From NCBI GenBank assembly GCA_002346675.1, contig DEAI01000013.1, forward strand, positions 1-25,866: 25,866 nucleotides of DNA. Reading direction: 5' to 3'. Numbering within the stretch: the first letter of the stretch is position 1; every line of letters starts with the position of its first letter. The notes under the pieces are model-generated. The model was not told where the DNA came from. It ran no database searches and saw nothing but the letters and a program-made list of their open reading frames with translations. Of the stretch, positions 23,738 through 25,866 are shown piece by piece. Source of the stretch: Fidelibacterota bacterium UBA2986. Lineage in GTDB: Bacteria; Fidelibacterota; Marinisomatia; Marinisomatales; AB-629-J13. The position numbers were made by a program, and so were the translations under genes.

Positions 23738-23766
23738 TTGTTATTCTCATTTTCAAAGTGTATTAT
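23738..23766 (+). promoter_or_regulatory. Sigma70-like promoter of the second beta-helix gene
   Basis: TTGTTA (23738-23743), a 17-nt spacer and TATTAT (23761-23766) form a promoter with a 4/6 -35 box, consistent with a need for an activator. From -35 through the first transcribed bases, 28 of 36 positions match the promoter at 5954-5982, including the whole -10 box and the ATTCTCAT block of the spacer. The start near 23773 would leave a leader of only about 11 nt. Confidence 0.7.
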
Positions 23767-23783
23767 CTGATAGAGCTTTTCAA

Positions 23784-25866
23784 ATGTTAATGAATAAAAT
23801 ACATATTGTAGTCACGCTTTGTATTTTAATGGTGGCTCCTTCTTTCTCAATCACCATCAATATTCCAACAGATTATCTCACCATACAGGAGGGAATCGAC
23901 GCATCCTCTACTGGAGATACGGTACTTATTGGACAGGGTATATACTATGAGAATCTACTGCTTGAAAAAGAAATAGTCCTATCCAGCCACGCTATAAACG
24001 ATGACCTCAATTCTGACTGGATAAATAATGAAAATATCCAGGAGACCATTATCAGTGGCGCACATATGCCAGCGGACCCCAATAGAGGGAGCTGTTTAGT
24101 TATCCGTGATGGCAATATCCAGCCGACGATAATTGGATTAACGTTTAGAGATGGCACCGGGACAAACCTAGTTGAAAATGACTATTGCGCTATTGATATT
24201 AACCGACCTGAGCTATCTGGTGGAGCAATTCTTATCTTTAAAGCCTATCCAACAATAGTGTACAATCGATTTATAGATAACGGCCATGATATTGATAACT
24301 TGAGAGCTGGGAAAGGTGGCAGAACAGGTGGTGCAATGAGCCACTACGCTGATGATGATGTGGAGTTCGATGAAGACAGAAGCCTCAACAATCAGGGCAC
24401 CTACTCAGCTCGAGATATACCTGACACACTAGATATTACAAATAACTATTTTGAGAACAACGCAAGCGGTGATGGTAAGAACTTTTACTCCCGCGGATAT
24501 GAGGGAATCATTGATGTCAGTAACAGTATTTTTGATGATATTGACTGCGCATCAAATAGTGTGAACGAGTTTGTATTGAAGTCAAGAAATAACTATGCAG
24601 AATACATTCAAAATGATATATCAGGTAGCTGCATAGAAGGAAATTCATTTTTCGTTTCAGTTGACGGTGATAATAACAATTCTGGTATAGCCTCAGACCC
24701 CTTGCAGACAATTGGACATGCTCTGAGTCTTGTAAGAAATGATTCGACAGTTACAACAACAATTTACATTGGAGAGGGAACTTTTTCACCATCAACAACG
24801 GGTGAACAGTTTCCAATCTCTATTCCTGACAATGTTCATTTGATTGGGACTGACCCTGAGAGCTCTATTTTAAATGCTGAGTCTGATCAATTAAATCAAA
24901 GGCGGGTATTAATTATAGAGCGATGTGAGAATGTTAGGATAGAAAAATTAACTATTACAGGCGGAAACGCAGAGAACGCGGGATGTTTTGGTGGAGGTGG
25001 AATTTATATTTGTCCTCCAAGCCCAAGCTTTTTTGATTGGCAGACCACTCCATCTACTCCCATACTTGAGGACCTGATTATCAAAGGGAACCATGCATAT
25101 GCGGGTGGCGGAATTTCAATTTGGGAACAGGATGGGCCAATACTATCAGATATCGTTATGTCAGGAAATACTGCGAGCTGGCTCGGAGGTGGTATAATGA
25201 TAGCAGCTTCTAACGCAACTCTCACAAATATCCATTTAAGTAATAATAAGGCGCTTGATGGTGAGTGGTTTGGTAATAATTGGTTTCCCGGTTGCGGGGG
25301 AGCTATTTATATGGATATTGGAGAAGCGACCATGACCCGTATTCAAATATTAGATAACACAGGAGAGCGTGGTGCCGGAGTGTGCGTAATGAATGAGTCT
25401 CAACTTAATTTAAGGAACTCGACTATATACGGGAACACATCTGAAAGCGGAGGCTCAATTAGCTCAATAAATTTTAATGGGAGTGTATCTATCACTAATT
25501 CAATTTTTCATGAAAATAGCCCAGCTGATGTGTCTCTACCTTATTCCTTGTCTACAATCAGATATAGCAATATTAATTGGAGTGATGAGGGTAATATAAA
25601 CGTAGACCCGCTATTTGTAGACCCAGAAAATGGCGATTATAGTTTACAGGCAGACTCCCCATGTATTGATGCAGGTATAGCTGATATTGATGGAGATGGT
25701 ACAGATGACATTCAATATGTTGGTTCAGCTCCTGATATGGGAGCTTTTGAGTTTGGTGCGATCTATGGATGTACAGATCCCGCTGCCAGCAACTATGACC
25801 CAAGTGCCAATATGGAAGATGGCAGCTGTGTGTTTGGAGCTTCAGAGCTCACGCTATTCTACAGCA
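23784..25866 (+). CDS. Beta-helix surface protein, N-terminal part (3' end outside window)
   Basis: The frame is open from the ATG at 23784 to the window edge (694 full codons) with no stop. A signal peptide (MNKIHIVVTLCILMVAPSFS from the second Met) leads into the same module as in the giant protein: TIQEGIDAS, GDTVLIGQG and YYENL, then GGRTGGA followed by DDDVEFDEDR (residues 190-199). A DUF1565-like start (~290), right-handed beta-helix turns with repeated GGGI and NN motifs, SPCIDAG, APDMGAFEF and a GCTDP…EDGSC linker follow. The window ends soon after that linker, so FnIII and T9SS domains may lie beyond. ATG 23784 or 23790 could be the start; TAGAG at 23771 suits the first only weakly. 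It is likely an exported adhesin or glycan-binding protein. CRP-like sites and a promoter precede it. Confidence 0.9.
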   Translation, partial: MLMNKIHIVVTLCILMVAPSFSITINIPTDYLTIQEGIDASSTGDTVLIGQGIYYENLLLEKEIVLSSHAINDDLNSDWINNENIQETIISGAHMPADPNRGSCLVIRDGNIQPTIIGLTFRDGTGTNLVENDYCAIDINRPELSGGAILIFKAYPTIVYNRFIDNGHDIDNLRAGKGGRTGGAMSHYADDDVEFDEDRSLNNQGTYSARDIPDTLDITNNYFENNASGDGKNFYSRGYEGIIDVSNSIFDDIDCASNSVNEFVLKSRNNYAEYIQNDISGSCIEGNSFFVSVDGDNNNSGIASDPLQTIGHALSLVRNDSTVTTTIYIGEGTFSPSTTGEQFPISIPDNVHLIGTDPESSILNAESDQLNQRRVLIIERCENVRIEKLTITGGNAENAGCFGGGGIYICPPSPSFFDWQTTPSTPILEDLIIKGNHAYAGGGISIWEQDGPILSDIVMSGNTASWLGGGIMIAASNATLTNIHLSNNKALDGEWFGNNWFPGCGGAIYMDIGEATMTRIQILDNTGERGAGVCVMNESQLNLRNSTIYGNTSESGGSISSINFNGSVSITNSIFHENSPADVSLPYSLSTIRYSNINWSDEGNINVDPLFVDPENGDYSLQADSPCIDAGIADIDGDGTDDIQYVGSAPDMGAFEFGAIYGCTDPAASNYDPSANMEDGSCVFGASELTLFYS

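Overview
The window looks like chromosomal DNA of a marine bacterium of the FCB superphylum, most likely Marinimicrobia (SAR406) or a close relative. Three proteins end in a type A type-IX-secretion (T9SS) sorting domain of the HQNFPNPFNP…KMVLLK type. Cysteine linkers of the GCTDP…DDGSC type recur. Base composition is moderately AT-rich. The taxon is an inference from these protein signatures; there is no rRNA or marker gene here. All recognised genes are on the + strand.

Layout. 1-381 is the 3' end of a T9SS-exported protein. 589-4860 is a secreted C10 (streptopain-like) cysteine protease with PKD, LamG and PA14 modules and a T9SS tail. 4950-5312 is a small four-helix membrane protein, probably co-transcribed with the protease, followed by a terminator. 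5441-5932 is a small exported beta-rich protein of unknown function. 6018-20861 is one 14.8-kb gene for a 4947-residue surface protein. It has two tandem beta-helix modules, three FnIII domains split by inserts, a PKD split by a jelly roll, a Rossmann-like domain, plant-type LRRs and a T9SS tail, and it ends at a strong terminator. 21077-23395 is a membrane-anchored class III adenylate cyclase with a TolB-like region and TPRs. 23784 to the right edge is a second beta-helix surface protein, paralogous to the N-terminal modules of the giant, and is cut by the window end.

How the parts may work together. The gap between the cyclase and the second beta-helix gene contains a perfect CRP-type operator (TGTGA-N6-TCACA) and a weaker one, just upstream of a sigma70-like promoter. 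The giant gene has a promoter of the same architecture, with the same 17-nt spacer and similar spacer sequence. It also has an 8/10 CRP-like site centred near -41.5. The cyclase residues needed for cAMP synthesis are all present. The most interesting hypothesis is therefore a local cAMP-CRP circuit: a TPR-bearing cyclase makes cAMP, and a CRP-family regulator encoded elsewhere switches on giant T9SS-exported surface proteins. A second theme is nesting, with whole domains inserted inside LamG, PKD and FnIII folds.
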